The position numbers and the translations under genes are program-made. Below the pieces are notes generated by a model. That model saw only the letters and a program-made list of their open reading frames with translations. It ran no database searches and was not told the DNA's origin. From CALVGQ01 sp964368495 (GTDB lineage: Bacteria > Bacillota_I > Bacilli_A > Erysipelotrichales > Erysipelotrichaceae), in contig CAYJAJ010000028.1 of NCBI GenBank assembly GCA_964368495.1, forward strand, positions 1 through 20,375: 20,375 nucleotides of DNA, given 5' to 3'. Shown piece after piece: positions 1-7,874 of the stretch. How positions within the stretch are numbered: the first letter of the stretch is position 1; the number at the start of each line of letters is the position of its first letter.

Positions 1-1833
1 CTTACAGGTTGTAATACCGAAGAACCTGTAGCTGCTGAAACTTATGATGTAGCTGATGGTACTTATCGTGGTGTTGGGGCAGGTTATGCAGGGGACATCG
101 TAGTTGATGTTACAATTTCTAATAAAGAAATCACTGACATCGTTGTTGTTGAACACGTAGAAACACTACCTGGTGGTGTTGATGAAATGCCAGGTCGTAT
201 TTTAGAAAACGGAATGGAAGCAGATGTTGTTACAGGAACAACGGCATCATCTGAAGGAATTAAAGCGGCTATAAATAATGCACTTGATATTGCTATGGGT
301 AACGTTGAAGCAGTTATGGTTGAAGAAGGAAAACAAATTATTATAGTTGGTGGAGGAAACTCTGGGTTGACTGCTGCGTTTTATGCACTAGAAGCTGGGC
401 AATCGGTTGTGTTATTTGAAAAACAAGGGAAACTTGGTGGAACTTTTGGTGGTGGAACTTGGATTACTACTGGTTCTGATATTCAAATTGCCCAAGGAAT
501 TACAAATGACAGCGTAGAAGCATTTGAAGCGGATATCATACGCTTAAATGAAAACTATCAAAATCGTACAGGAGATACTGATTATTGGTTAAATGCAGAA
601 TTAACTACTTATTTTGGTGAACATATGGCACCTATCACAAACTGGATGGAAGATTTAGGGGCTGGATTTAGTGATGGTGTTATTGGAAATCCTACTTTGT
701 ATGAACCACATGATGTAATGCGTGTTTTATCTGGCGGAGATCGTCAATCTTATACTGATGTGGTAGTAGAAGCTTTAGTGCCATATCAAGAATCAGGGCA
801 ATTACAAATCGTTATGAATACAAATGTTGATGACATTATTATTGAAGATGGTGATGTTACGGGTGTTGTGTACACTATCGATGGTGTTCAAGAAGAATAC
901 AAAGCACCTGCAACAATTCTTGCGACAGGTGGATATGGATATAACGATGAATTAATTGCAAGAGCAGGGCTTGAAAACTATACTTCAAGTACACCGTCAT
1001 TCCAAACAGGTGATGGATATTTATGGGCTGAAGAAGCTGGTGCAGAATTGAAAAATATGGACTTTATCACAACATATGCTGCTGGAATTAAAACAGAAGC
1101 GACAGGCTTAGCACAAACTTATGCTATCCGTGTTAAAGAATTCGGGGATATCGTCTTCGTAAATAGTGATGGAGAAAGATTTATTGATGAGTTTGGTCCA
1201 GGAGATGGTTCGACTTATGATGCAATTACTAGTGAGTGGAAAAAACAAGAAGATAATTATGTGTATATCGCGGTATCACAATCTCAAATTGACGCTATGA
1301 AAGCAAGAGAGGCAAGTTTATTGAGTAGAGATACAGATTGGACTACTTTTGAAGCTTTATTAGCTGAGGAAGAGGCAGTTTTCCAAGGTGCTACAGCAGA
1401 AGAAGTTGCTGAAAAAGCAGGAATTGATGCAACAGCATTTGCAGAAACAATCACTAAATACAATGGATATGTAGATGCAGGTGTAGATGCTGACTTCGGA
1501 AGAGAAAACGTCACTACGGTAAAATCGAGTACTGGAGAAATGGTTGATTTAGGAAGAGATACTTTCACGAAACTAGAAGGTGATATCTATCTAATTAGAA
1601 CAAATCCATACATTATGATTTGTGCTGGTGGTGTTGATGTTAACACTATGGGTCAAGCGTTAGATGCAAACAGAGAACCAATTGACGGTCTATTTATTAC
1701 TGGAGAAATGATTGGTATGGCTAATGCATTTGGACGTACAACAATCGGTGGTGTTGGTAATACAGGTAGTTCCGTTTGGGGACATATGACAGGTGTAGGT
1801 GCTGCTGAATACGTAGATTCATTAACTGAATAA
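1..1833 (+). CDS. Extracytoplasmic FMN/FAD flavoprotein reductase (fumarate-reductase-like lipoprotein), 5' end missing
   Basis: The frame is open from base 1 (610 codons to the TAA), so the start lies outside the window. The first residues read LTGC, a lipobox with the lipidated Cys at codon 4, so only a signal peptide of some 15-20 residues is probably missing. Codons ~17-95 form an FMN-binding domain ending in DVVTGTTASS, matching the flavinylation motif in which a Thr (probably codon 81) carries FMN attached by ApbE. A Rossmann FAD domain follows (VGGGNSG at ~116-122, then EKQGKLGG), with a C-terminal FAD-binding segment (GLFITGEMIG). Known relatives are flavinylated extracytosolic reductases of Gram-positives such as Listeria FrdA. 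The region matching HHTMGG of fumarate reductases reads MICAGG, and Tyr359 sits near a position usually His, while the catalytic Arg (R579) seems kept. The electron acceptor is therefore uncertain; I would not call it fumarate reductase. Confidence 0.85.
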   Translation, partial: LTGCNTEEPVAAETYDVADGTYRGVGAGYAGDIVVDVTISNKEITDIVVVEHVETLPGGVDEMPGRILENGMEADVVTGTTASSEGIKAAINNALDIAMGNVEAVMVEEGKQIIIVGGGNSGLTAAFYALEAGQSVVLFEKQGKLGGTFGGGTWITTGSDIQIAQGITNDSVEAFEADIIRLNENYQNRTGDTDYWLNAELTTYFGEHMAPITNWMEDLGAGFSDGVIGNPTLYEPHDVMRVLSGGDRQSYTDVVVEALVPYQESGQLQIVMNTNVDDIIIEDGDVTGVVYTIDGVQEEYKAPATILATGGYGYNDELIARAGLENYTSSTPSFQTGDGYLWAEEAGAELKNMDFITTYAAGIKTEATGLAQTYAIRVKEFGDIVFVNSDGERFIDEFGPGDGSTYDAITSEWKKQEDNYVYIAVSQSQIDAMKAREASLLSRDTDWTTFEALLAEEEAVFQGATAEEVAEKAGIDATAFAETITKYNGYVDAGVDADFGRENVTTVKSSTGEMVDLGRDTFTKLEGDIYLIRTNPYIMICAGGVDVNTMGQALDANREPIDGLFITGEMIGMANAFGRTTIGGVGNTGSSVWGHMTGVGAAEYVDSLTE

Positions 1834-1842
1834 AACTTAACT

Positions 1843-1867
1843 AAAAGGGGAAAACATCCCCTTTTTT
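1843..1867 (+). terminator. Rho-independent terminator after the flavoprotein gene
   Basis: AAAAGGGG pairs with CCCCTTTT across a 7-base loop (AAAACAT), and the descending arm runs into six T residues. It lies 10 bases after the stop codon, so it separates the flavoprotein gene from the rpsF unit. Confidence 0.88.
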
Positions 1868-1984
1868 AATGCGCTTTTGAATAATAATATTAAAAAAATG
1901 TGTTAATTTTAGGATTGTTTTACAAGTAGGTTTTTTACCATAATAGATATATCATCAATGATAAACGACTATTCTAAATAATTG

Positions 1985-2013
1985 TTTACAATAGGTCTAT
2001 GATTTGATATAAT
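1985..2013 (+). promoter_or_regulatory. Promoter of the rpsF-ssb-rpsR operon
   Basis: TTTACA (1985-1990) and a perfect TATAAT (2008-2013) are separated by exactly 17 bases, and TG one base before the -10 (2005-2006) makes it an extended -10. This is a vegetative sigma-A type promoter. Transcription would start near 2020, giving a leader of about 67 bases before rpsF. The preceding stretch from 1868 to 1984 holds no gene that I can see, only AT-rich sequence with a small palindrome at 1950-1963. Confidence 0.8.
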
Positions 2014-2042
2014 ATCAAGACGAGTAGATATATCAATATTTG

Positions 2043-2080
2043 CTCCTTGCCTAAGTATAGGCCATAGACCATAAGGAGGT
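2043..2080 (+). promoter_or_regulatory. rpsF leader hairpin covering the ribosome binding site (probable S6:S18 autoregulatory element)
   Basis: CTCCTT (2043-2048) pairs perfectly with AAGGAG (2073-2078), which is the SD sequence of rpsF. Inside this stem, GCCTA (2049-2053) pairs with TAGGC (2058-2062) across an AGTA tetraloop, leaving an asymmetric 10-base bulge CATAGACCAT on the 3' side. A two-stem hairpin with a one-sided bulge just before rpsF is the form known for the leader bound by the S6:S18 complex. The bulge has ACCA rather than the CCG trinucleotide I recall from the described motif, so assignment to that family is inferred from position and shape. SD occlusion itself is visible in the sequence. 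Confidence 0.65.
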
Positions 2081-2086
2081 GCACAC

Positions 2087-2374
2087 ATGAGAAAGTATGA
2101 AGTAATATACATTCTAAATGCTTCACTTGAAGAAGCTGCACGCCAAAGCATCATTGAAAACATGCATGCGATTATCACTAATAATGGTGGTAATATCGTG
2201 AATGTTGATGACTGGGGTGTAAAAGAATTAGCTTACCGCATTGATGACATGACAAAAGGTCATTACGTAGTAACTACAACGGAATGTGATAATGCTGCAT
2301 TGAATGAATTTTCACGTTTAATGCGTATCAACAAAGATGTTGTTCGTTTCATGACTGTTAAGTTAGAAGACTAA
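2087..2374 (+). CDS. rpsF: 30S ribosomal protein S6
   Basis: The 95-residue product begins MRKYEVIYILN and contains WGVKELAYRIDD and GHYV, all standard for bacterial S6; 95 residues is the usual Firmicute length. S6 binds 16S rRNA together with S18 on the platform of the 30S subunit. The ATG follows AAGGAGG at 8 bases, and that SD lies in a leader hairpin, suggesting translational autoregulation. It is the first gene of rpsF-ssb-rpsR, an order conserved across Firmicutes, and the next gene starts 18 bases downstream. Confidence 0.97.
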   Translation: MRKYEVIYILNASLEEAARQSIIENMHAIITNNGGNIVNVDDWGVKELAYRIDDMTKGHYVVTTTECDNAALNEFSRLMRINKDVVRFMTVKLED

Positions 2375-2392
2375 TAAGGAGTGTGAATTAGG

Positions 2393-2875
2393 ATGATTAA
2401 TAGAGTAATTTTAGTAGGGCGACTTACAAAAGAAATCGCTTTAAGAAAAACAGCAAATGGTACTTCTGTAGCATCATTTACTGTAGCATGTAATCGTCGT
2501 TTTTCAGGACAAAATCAAGAGCAATCAGCTGATTTTATCAACTGTGTTGCTTGGAGACAAACAGCAGACTTCTTAAACCAATATGCTGTAAAAGGCAGTT
2601 TGGTTGGTGTAGAAGGGCGTATTCAAACTAGAAATTATGAAGATCAAACAGGAAAACGTGTCTATGTTACTGAAATCGTATGTGATTCAGTGCAATTATT
2701 AGAAAGTCGTCAGTCATCACAAAATCGTTCTGTAGCTATGCCATCAGAGACTGGTTATCAAGCAGATCCATTTATGAATGACTCAAATCAATCAAGCTAC
2801 ACGAATGATATTAGTTTTGATGATTTTGATACAGGACCTACATTAGATATTTCTAGTGATGATTTGCCATTTTAA
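2393..2875 (+). CDS. ssb: Single-stranded DNA-binding protein
   Basis: The 160-residue product starts MINRVILVGRLTKE, the classical beginning of the SSB OB fold, which spans about residues 1-108 (VASFTVACNRRF, DFINCVAWRQTADF, GRIQTRNYEDQTGKRVY). A flexible, Gln/Ser/Asn-rich linker follows and the protein ends in DDLPF, the acidic tip that docks replication and repair partners. It coats single-stranded DNA in replication, repair and recombination. Its position between rpsF and rpsR is the usual one for the housekeeping ssb of Firmicutes. It is preceded by an AAGGAG SD and shows nothing aberrant. Confidence 0.97.
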   Translation: MINRVILVGRLTKEIALRKTANGTSVASFTVACNRRFSGQNQEQSADFINCVAWRQTADFLNQYAVKGSLVGVEGRIQTRNYEDQTGKRVYVTEIVCDSVQLLESRQSSQNRSVAMPSETGYQADPFMNDSNQSSYTNDISFDDFDTGPTLDISSDDLPF

Positions 2876-2899
2876 AAAATATTGAAAGGAGATTCTACC

Positions 2900-3130
2900 A
2901 TGGCTTTTAAAAAACAACGTATGGGACGTAAAAAAGTATGTTACTTTACTAAAAACAACGTTACGTCTATTGACTATAAAGATATCGAATTACTAAAACG
3001 CTTCGTAAGTGCAAACGGTAAAATTGTACCTCGTCGTGTTACTGGAACTCGTGCAAAATATCAACGTATGCTGGCAACTGCAATTAAACGTGCACGCCAA
3101 ATGGCATTATTGCCTTACGTTAACGATTAA
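2900..3130 (+). CDS. rpsR: 30S ribosomal protein S18
   Basis: The 76-residue product (MAFKKQRMGRKKVCYF...) carries the S18 signature regions IDYKDIELLKRFVS, GKIVPRRVTGT and the basic C-terminal helix AIKRARQMALLPY. S18 is the partner of S6 in the 30S platform. I chose the ATG at 2900 because AAAGGAG lies 8 bases before it; an in-frame TTG at 2882 would put that SD inside the gene and add six residues not seen in S18. It is the last gene before a strong terminator. Confidence 0.96.
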   Translation: MAFKKQRMGRKKVCYFTKNNVTSIDYKDIELLKRFVSANGKIVPRRVTGTRAKYQRMLATAIKRARQMALLPYVND

Positions 3131-3137
3131 TTAAGAG

Positions 3138-3165
3138 AATCCTTCGTCGTTAGACGAAGGATTTT
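3138..3165 (+). terminator. Strong Rho-independent terminator after rpsR
   Basis: An 11-bp perfect stem, AATCCTTCGTC (3138-3148) with GACGAAGGATT (3153-3163), closes on a GTTA tetraloop and continues into a short T tract (ATTTTG). It lies 8 bases after the rpsR stop and only about 28 bases before the next start codon. I find no convincing promoter in the remaining gap, so it may be a partial terminator that sets the level of downstream genes. Confidence 0.85.
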
Positions 3166-3192
3166 GTTTATATTAAAGAAAGGAAGACATTT

Positions 3193-4110
3193 ATGAATCG
3201 TAATGTGAAAAAAATTACTGAAGGTGCAATGATTGTTGCTTTGTATGGCTTATTTTTATTTCTTAATACTCAAACAGCAGGAATTCTAGTCTATAATTTT
3301 TTATTTGTGTTACCTATTCCGATGGTGATTTATAGTGTTCGTCATGATACTAAATATTCCGTTGTCGTAGCAATTTCAGTGCTTATTTTAACATTTATGA
3401 TTTCTATGATTCAAACACTATTTTATATAGGTGCTTCTTTGATTTTAGGTGTAGTTTATGGGTCGCTTGCAAAAACAAAAAAATCTAATGGTTACTTGCT
3501 CAGTGTTGCGGTTATAATTGGAATCGTTGTTAATATCTTAACAGGAATTGTATTTGCTTCGTTTTTCGGTCTTGATTTTAATGTTATGATGGCTGAGTAT
3601 GAAAATTTAATGAATTCTTTCTTTAAAGATACACTTTCCAATCTTTCAGTAGATATTGGATCTTTTTTACTCATGGCTGCAGTATTAGGAATTATGTTAA
3701 CGGGTGTTTTAGAAGGTATATTAGTACATCTTTTATCGAAAATAGTGCTTAAAAGATTAAAAGTAGAGGTTGACCCAATTAAGCCATTATCCATGTGGAA
3801 GCGGTCAAAATTAATGGGATATCTATCTTTCATATTTTTTTCATGTGGAATTTTTATAAGTTATGTTAAAATTAATGAAACAACTACTTTGATAATCATG
3901 TGTTTACAGTTATTATCAATAGGATATTTAATGACTTATGGCTTCATTGCAACTACGTTGTATGGAGCAGTACGTTTTAAAAGGAATATAGGGTTGTTGA
4001 TAGTTGTCTTATTATTTGTATTTAATTATATTGCATTATATGCAATATGTATAATGGGATTTTTCTATCTTACTACAGATATGAAAGAAAGAATCATGCT
4101 AGGGAGGTAA
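3193..4110 (+). CDS. YybS-like polytopic membrane protein (DUF2232 family)
   Basis: This 305-residue protein is almost entirely hydrophobic, with roughly eight predicted membrane segments (for example about residues 12-30, 33-50, 57-90, 100-125, 155-185, 205-230, 233-258 and 268-295) and short basic loops. The opening NVKKITEGAMIVALYG, its length and its place directly upstream of gdpP and rplI match the YybS family (DUF2232) of Bacilli, whose function is not established. It follows an AAAGGAAG SD and ends 3 bases before gdpP, so the two are surely co-expressed. A link to c-di-AMP signalling is inferred from this adjacency only. The family call rests on context and topology rather than a diagnostic motif. 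Confidence 0.75.
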   Translation: MNRNVKKITEGAMIVALYGLFLFLNTQTAGILVYNFLFVLPIPMVIYSVRHDTKYSVVVAISVLILTFMISMIQTLFYIGASLILGVVYGSLAKTKKSNGYLLSVAVIIGIVVNILTGIVFASFFGLDFNVMMAEYENLMNSFFKDTLSNLSVDIGSFLLMAAVLGIMLTGVLEGILVHLLSKIVLKRLKVEVDPIKPLSMWKRSKLMGYLSFIFFSCGIFISYVKINETTTLIIMCLQLLSIGYLMTYGFIATTLYGAVRFKRNIGLLIVVLLFVFNYIALYAICIMGFFYLTTDMKERIMLGR

Positions 4111-4113
4111 AAA

Positions 4114-6090
4114 ATGGAAAAAAAATTAATTCAAATTAGAAGAATTTTATATGTAGCATTGCTTGTTGAGATTGCAGTTGTGTTTGGAGCTTTTTTCATT
4201 GACACTAATGCAGCAATATACGGTAGTGGTTTGCTAATCATAAATAGTGCTATTTTATTTTATGTCTATTTTAATTACAATGGAGACAGCAAAAAAAGAA
4301 TGTTGGCTGTCTCTGAAATAGTCACAAGTGAAGTATCTGAAGCCTTAACAATTGGAAATGTTGGGTTGCTTACATATGATAGCAATTATGTAATTACTTG
4401 GATGAGTGAATTTTTTGAAGAGCGTAAGATGAATTACATATCAAAAAAATTACTTTTATGGATTCCAGAAGTCAATGAATTGTTTCGTGGTGAAGTTGAT
4501 AAAATTGATGTAATGATTGATGATATTAACTTTGAAATAACTCGTAAAAATGATAAGCAAGTTTTATACTTTCAAGATGTAACTCAATCAAAAAAATTGC
4601 AAAAAACATACGACGATGAACAATTAGTTTTAGGAATTATTCATTTGGATAATTATGATGAAACTACGTTATACTTAGAAGAACATGAAGTTGCAAATAT
4701 TAATAGTAATATTCGTCAGCCTCTTTTTGAATGGTGTAGAAATAATGATATGTTGGTAAAAAGGTTAAAATCTGATCGCTTTTTAGTGGTTTTAAACGAG
4801 AAAACATTCATTAATATTGCAAATGATCGTTTTTCTATCTTGAAGCAAACTCGCTCACGTTCATTGGATCTTGATGTAGCTATTACATTATCAATGGCAT
4901 TTGCACGTGGAAGCAATGATCTACTAGAACTGGATGATATGGTGAGTGCATTGTTAGGTTTAGCACAATCACGCGGTGGAGATCAGGTTGCATATCGTAA
5001 AAAAGGCGAAGAGGTGAAGTACTTTGGTGGTTCAAGTGAAGCACTTGAAAAACGAAGCCGTGTTCGAGTAAGAATAATGGCCAATGCTTTAAAAGGTCTT
5101 ATTACAAAAGCATCAAATGTTATTATAGTTGGCCATAAGGAAATGGATTTTGATTGTCTTGGTGCAGCTTTGGCTATGAGTAGCATTGTACAGGCATATG
5201 AAAAACCTGTTTCAATTGTGTTTAAAACAGGTGGAATTGAAGAAAAATTAAACGCTGTGTGTGAAGATGAGAAAGTTAAATTGAATGAAAGACATCGATT
5301 AATTACTGAATCAGAAGCATTGAATCAGCTTGTAAAAGATACCTTAGTTATAATGGTTGATCACCATAATACACTAGTTTCTAACGGTGCTAATGTTTTA
5401 AGCAAAGCAAAGAAAATCGTTACTATAGATCATCATCGTCGTAGCGCAGACATAAAGGTTAACCCTGTTTTAATTTACATTGAAGCGGGTGCATCAAGCA
5501 CATGTGAATTAATCGCTGAGTTTGTCCCTTATTTGTCTTCGGAAGTTGAAATTGAAGATGTTGAAGCAAATATCATGTTGGCAGGAATCACTGTTGATAC
5601 AAATCGATTTAGAGTTCGTACAGGATCAAGAACATTTGAGGCATCGAGTATGATAAGAAAATGGGGCGCAGATCCATTAGTTGTCAACGAGTATCTAAAA
5701 GATGAATACAGTGAGTTTGAAATGAAAAATGATGTATTAAAATATTGTCAAAGATTAGATGACGGAATGGTAGTTGCGGCTGTCGAAAACAAAAAATTAA
5801 GTCGCTCAATGATGTCACAGGTTGCAGATATGATTTTAATGGTAAAAGATGTAAAGGCTTCATTTGTTATAGCAATGTGCACAGATAATCAAGTGGCGAT
5901 TAGTAGTCGTAGCAATGGAGAAGTTAATGTTCAAATTATTATGGAAAAAATGCATGGTGGTGGCCATCTAACTGCTGCAGCACTTCAAAGGGATAATGAG
6001 ACAGTAAGTGATTTAAAAGATGAATTAATTCAAGTAATTAAGGAATACACAATGGAGGAAAAAGCAAATGAAAGTAATATTACTAAGTGA
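4114..6090 (+). CDS. gdpP: Cyclic-di-AMP phosphodiesterase, GdpP/YybT type
   Basis: The 658-residue product shows the full GdpP order: two membrane helices (~11-29 and 35-53), a PAS-like region (~75-155), a degenerate GGDEF domain (~170-300, with RLKSDRF where an active cyclase would have its signature), a DHH domain with GHKEMDFD (~340-347) and IDHHRR (~439-444), and a DHHA1 domain with GGGHLTAAA (~615). GdpP cleaves the second messenger c-di-AMP to pApA at the inner membrane face, affecting osmotic balance and wall stress. The metal-binding H-x3-D-x-D and DHH motifs are intact, so activity is expected. A VDTH motif usual in this family reads VDHH (~415-418). The ATG follows GGGAGG; the last 23 bases overlap rplI. 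Confidence 0.95.
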   Translation: MEKKLIQIRRILYVALLVEIAVVFGAFFIDTNAAIYGSGLLIINSAILFYVYFNYNGDSKKRMLAVSEIVTSEVSEALTIGNVGLLTYDSNYVITWMSEFFEERKMNYISKKLLLWIPEVNELFRGEVDKIDVMIDDINFEITRKNDKQVLYFQDVTQSKKLQKTYDDEQLVLGIIHLDNYDETTLYLEEHEVANINSNIRQPLFEWCRNNDMLVKRLKSDRFLVVLNEKTFINIANDRFSILKQTRSRSLDLDVAITLSMAFARGSNDLLELDDMVSALLGLAQSRGGDQVAYRKKGEEVKYFGGSSEALEKRSRVRVRIMANALKGLITKASNVIIVGHKEMDFDCLGAALAMSSIVQAYEKPVSIVFKTGGIEEKLNAVCEDEKVKLNERHRLITESEALNQLVKDTLVIMVDHHNTLVSNGANVLSKAKKIVTIDHHRRSADIKVNPVLIYIEAGASSTCELIAEFVPYLSSEVEIEDVEANIMLAGITVDTNRFRVRTGSRTFEASSMIRKWGADPLVVNEYLKDEYSEFEMKNDVLKYCQRLDDGMVVAAVENKKLSRSMMSQVADMILMVKDVKASFVIAMCTDNQVAISSRSNGEVNVQIIMEKMHGGGHLTAAALQRDNETVSDLKDELIQVIKEYTMEEKANESNITK

Positions 6091-6517
6091 TGTAAAAAAA
6101 GTTGGAAAAAAAGGTGAACTAGTGGATGTTGCAGATGGGTATGGCCGTAATTATTTAATTGCTAATAAACTAGCAGTGCTAGCAACGGATAAAAGTAAGT
6201 CAATCTTAGATGATGAAAAACAACAGATGCAACTGAATGAAAAAGAAATGGAAAAGCAAGCTCAAGAAGTTGCGAAAGAGTTAGAGAAAATTATGTTGGT
6301 TTTTGATGTTAAAAGCGGAAAAGATGGAAGAATGTTTGGATCTGTTTCTACTAAACAAGTATGCGAAGCGTTACTTAAAAGATATGATATTCGCATTGAT
6401 AAAAGAAAAATATTGGATACTAGTCCAATTTCAACTTTAGGAGTTACGAAAGTTAGAGTAGAATTATACAAAAGTGTTGTTGGAATTATACAAGTACACT
6501 GTAAAGAAAGAGCTTAA
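6068..6517 (+). CDS. rplI: 50S ribosomal protein L9
   Basis: The 149-residue protein starts MKVILLSDVKKVGKKGELVDVADGYGRNYL, the N-terminal rRNA-binding domain signature of L9. A long charged central helix follows (~45-75) and then the C-terminal domain (KDGRMFGSVS...). It binds 23S rRNA at the base of the L1 stalk and affects frame maintenance. Its ATG lies inside the gdpP gene, with GGAGG about 8 bases before it, so 23 bases are shared and translation is probably coupled. The order gdpP-rplI-dnaB is the usual Firmicute arrangement. Confidence 0.96.
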   Translation: MKVILLSDVKKVGKKGELVDVADGYGRNYLIANKLAVLATDKSKSILDDEKQQMQLNEKEMEKQAQEVAKELEKIMLVFDVKSGKDGRMFGSVSTKQVCEALLKRYDIRIDKRKILDTSPISTLGVTKVRVELYKSVVGIIQVHCKERA

Positions 6518-6532
6518 AAAGGAGATTGTAAT

Positions 6533-7870
6533 ATGACTCGACAAATGCCAAACAGCATTGATACCGAACGTGCATTATTGGGTACAATGTTGGTTTATGA
6601 AAAAAGCACAAGAACTGCGATTGAAGAAGGCTTAACAATTCAAGATTTTTATTTGGATGCTCATCGTAAGATTTTTAGTGTGGTTGATACAATACACCAA
6701 GAGGGGAAACTAGTCGATGTAATGACAGTGAGTACTAAATTGAATGATTTGGGTCAATTGGCACTAGTTGGGGGTATGGATTATATTGTTCAGCTTTCTG
6801 ATAGTTCTGTAACATCAGCGAGCACAAAACATTATGTCAATGTGTTACAAGATAAAACGTATTTAAGAAAACTAATCGAAACAGCAGAAGAAATAACACA
6901 GGACAGTTTTGATGGATCATACAAGGTTGAAGAATTATTGGATAGTGCAGAGAAAAGAATATTGGATGTGACACGATCTAGAAGGACTTCTGACTTTAGA
7001 TCAAGTGAAGAAGTAATTAACTCGGTAATTGATAATATCTATAAAATGCGTAATCAAAAGAGTCGAATTACTGGTGTTAAAACAGGATATAGTGTATTGG
7101 ATAATTTGACCGCCGGATTACAAAGAGGAGATTTAATTATTTTGGCTGCTAGACCTTCAATGGGAAAAACAGCTTTCGCGTTAAATGTGGGGCTAAATGT
7201 TGCGCATTTCAATACAAATGAGGCAGTTGCTTTGTTTTCTTTGGAAATGCCAGCTGAACAGTTAATGAGCAGAATGATAGCGAAAAAAAGCCAAATTGGG
7301 GGTTCAGTGTTGAAAAATGGACAGCTAAACAATGAAGAAATGGCACGATTAATGGAAGCATCTACTGAAATGCAGGGGATGAAAATTTTCATTGACGATA
7401 GTGCAACAATTAGAATGTCTGAAATATTTTCGAAATGTCGTAAGTTAAAAGCTGAGCATGGACTTTGTCTTATCGTGATTGACTATATTCAGCTGATCAC
7501 AGGTAGTGGTAAAAGTGGAGATAATCGTCAACAAGAAGTTTCAGAAATTTCAAGAAGTTTAAAGGGATTGGCACGTGAATTAGAAGTGCCTGTGATAGCC
7601 CTATCCCAATTATCACGAGCTGTAGAAACAAGAAGTGAAAAAGTGCCAATGATGTCAGATTTAAGAGAATCAGGATCAATTGAGCAAGATGCAGATATCG
7701 TCATGTTTTTATATCGAGAAGCTTATTATAAAAAAGACGAGAACAAAGAAGAACCTGATGAACAAGGTGTACAACTTATAGTTGCAAAACATCGTAATGG
7801 TGCAACTTCATCTATTGATTTGCATTTTAAAAAATCAATTTCAGGATTTTATGATGTAAGTGGAGGTTAA
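6533..7870 (+). CDS. dnaB: Replicative DNA helicase (DnaB family)
   Basis: The 445-residue product has the helicase N-terminal domain (PNSIDTERALLGTML, ~1-110), a linker and the RecA-like C-terminal domain with Walker A ARPSMGKTA (~206-214), FSLEMPAEQLMSRM, Walker B LIVIDYIQLI (~313-322), and the arginine-finger region DLRESGSIEQDADIVMFLYR. It is the hexameric fork helicase; in B. subtilis nomenclature this protein is DnaC. It follows an AAGGAG SD 15 bases after rplI. Length and motifs are normal and there is no intein interrupting the Walker motifs. Confidence 0.96.
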   Translation: MTRQMPNSIDTERALLGTMLVYEKSTRTAIEEGLTIQDFYLDAHRKIFSVVDTIHQEGKLVDVMTVSTKLNDLGQLALVGGMDYIVQLSDSSVTSASTKHYVNVLQDKTYLRKLIETAEEITQDSFDGSYKVEELLDSAEKRILDVTRSRRTSDFRSSEEVINSVIDNIYKMRNQKSRITGVKTGYSVLDNLTAGLQRGDLIILAARPSMGKTAFALNVGLNVAHFNTNEAVALFSLEMPAEQLMSRMIAKKSQIGGSVLKNGQLNNEEMARLMEASTEMQGMKIFIDDSATIRMSEIFSKCRKLKAEHGLCLIVIDYIQLITGSGKSGDNRQQEVSEISRSLKGLARELEVPVIALSQLSRAVETRSEKVPMMSDLRESGSIEQDADIVMFLYREAYYKKDENKEEPDEQGVQLIVAKHRNGATSSIDLHFKKSISGFYDVSGG

Positions 7871-7874
7871 TAAA

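Noticed and set aside
1284..1568. Open antisense frame within the flavoprotein gene
   Set aside because: It is Ser/Ala-rich with no SD or recognisable domain and lies fully opposite a well-supported gene; similar antisense frames elsewhere in the window were set aside for the same reason.
1950..1963. Small palindrome TATCAT-CA-ATGATA upstream of the rpsF promoter as a possible operator
   Set aside because: It is short and purely AT-rich in its arms, matches no operator I recognise, and such palindromes are frequent at this base composition.
1994..2070. 8-base inverted repeat GGTCTATG (1994-2001) and CATAGACC (2063-2070) flanking the rpsF leader
   Set aside because: The left arm lies in the spacer of the predicted promoter and would not be transcribed from a start near 2020, so it cannot form an RNA stem in the main transcript. 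An 8-base match at this distance in AT-rich DNA may be chance.
3169..3174. TATATT as a -10 box for the yybS-like gene
   Set aside because: There is no -35 match at a suitable distance, and transcription would start at or inside the Shine-Dalgarno.
6088..6090. TGA as tryptophan (Mollicute code)
   Set aside because: Conserved Trp positions use TGG, and reading TGA as stop gives normal C-termini for gdpP and the glycosyltransferase.
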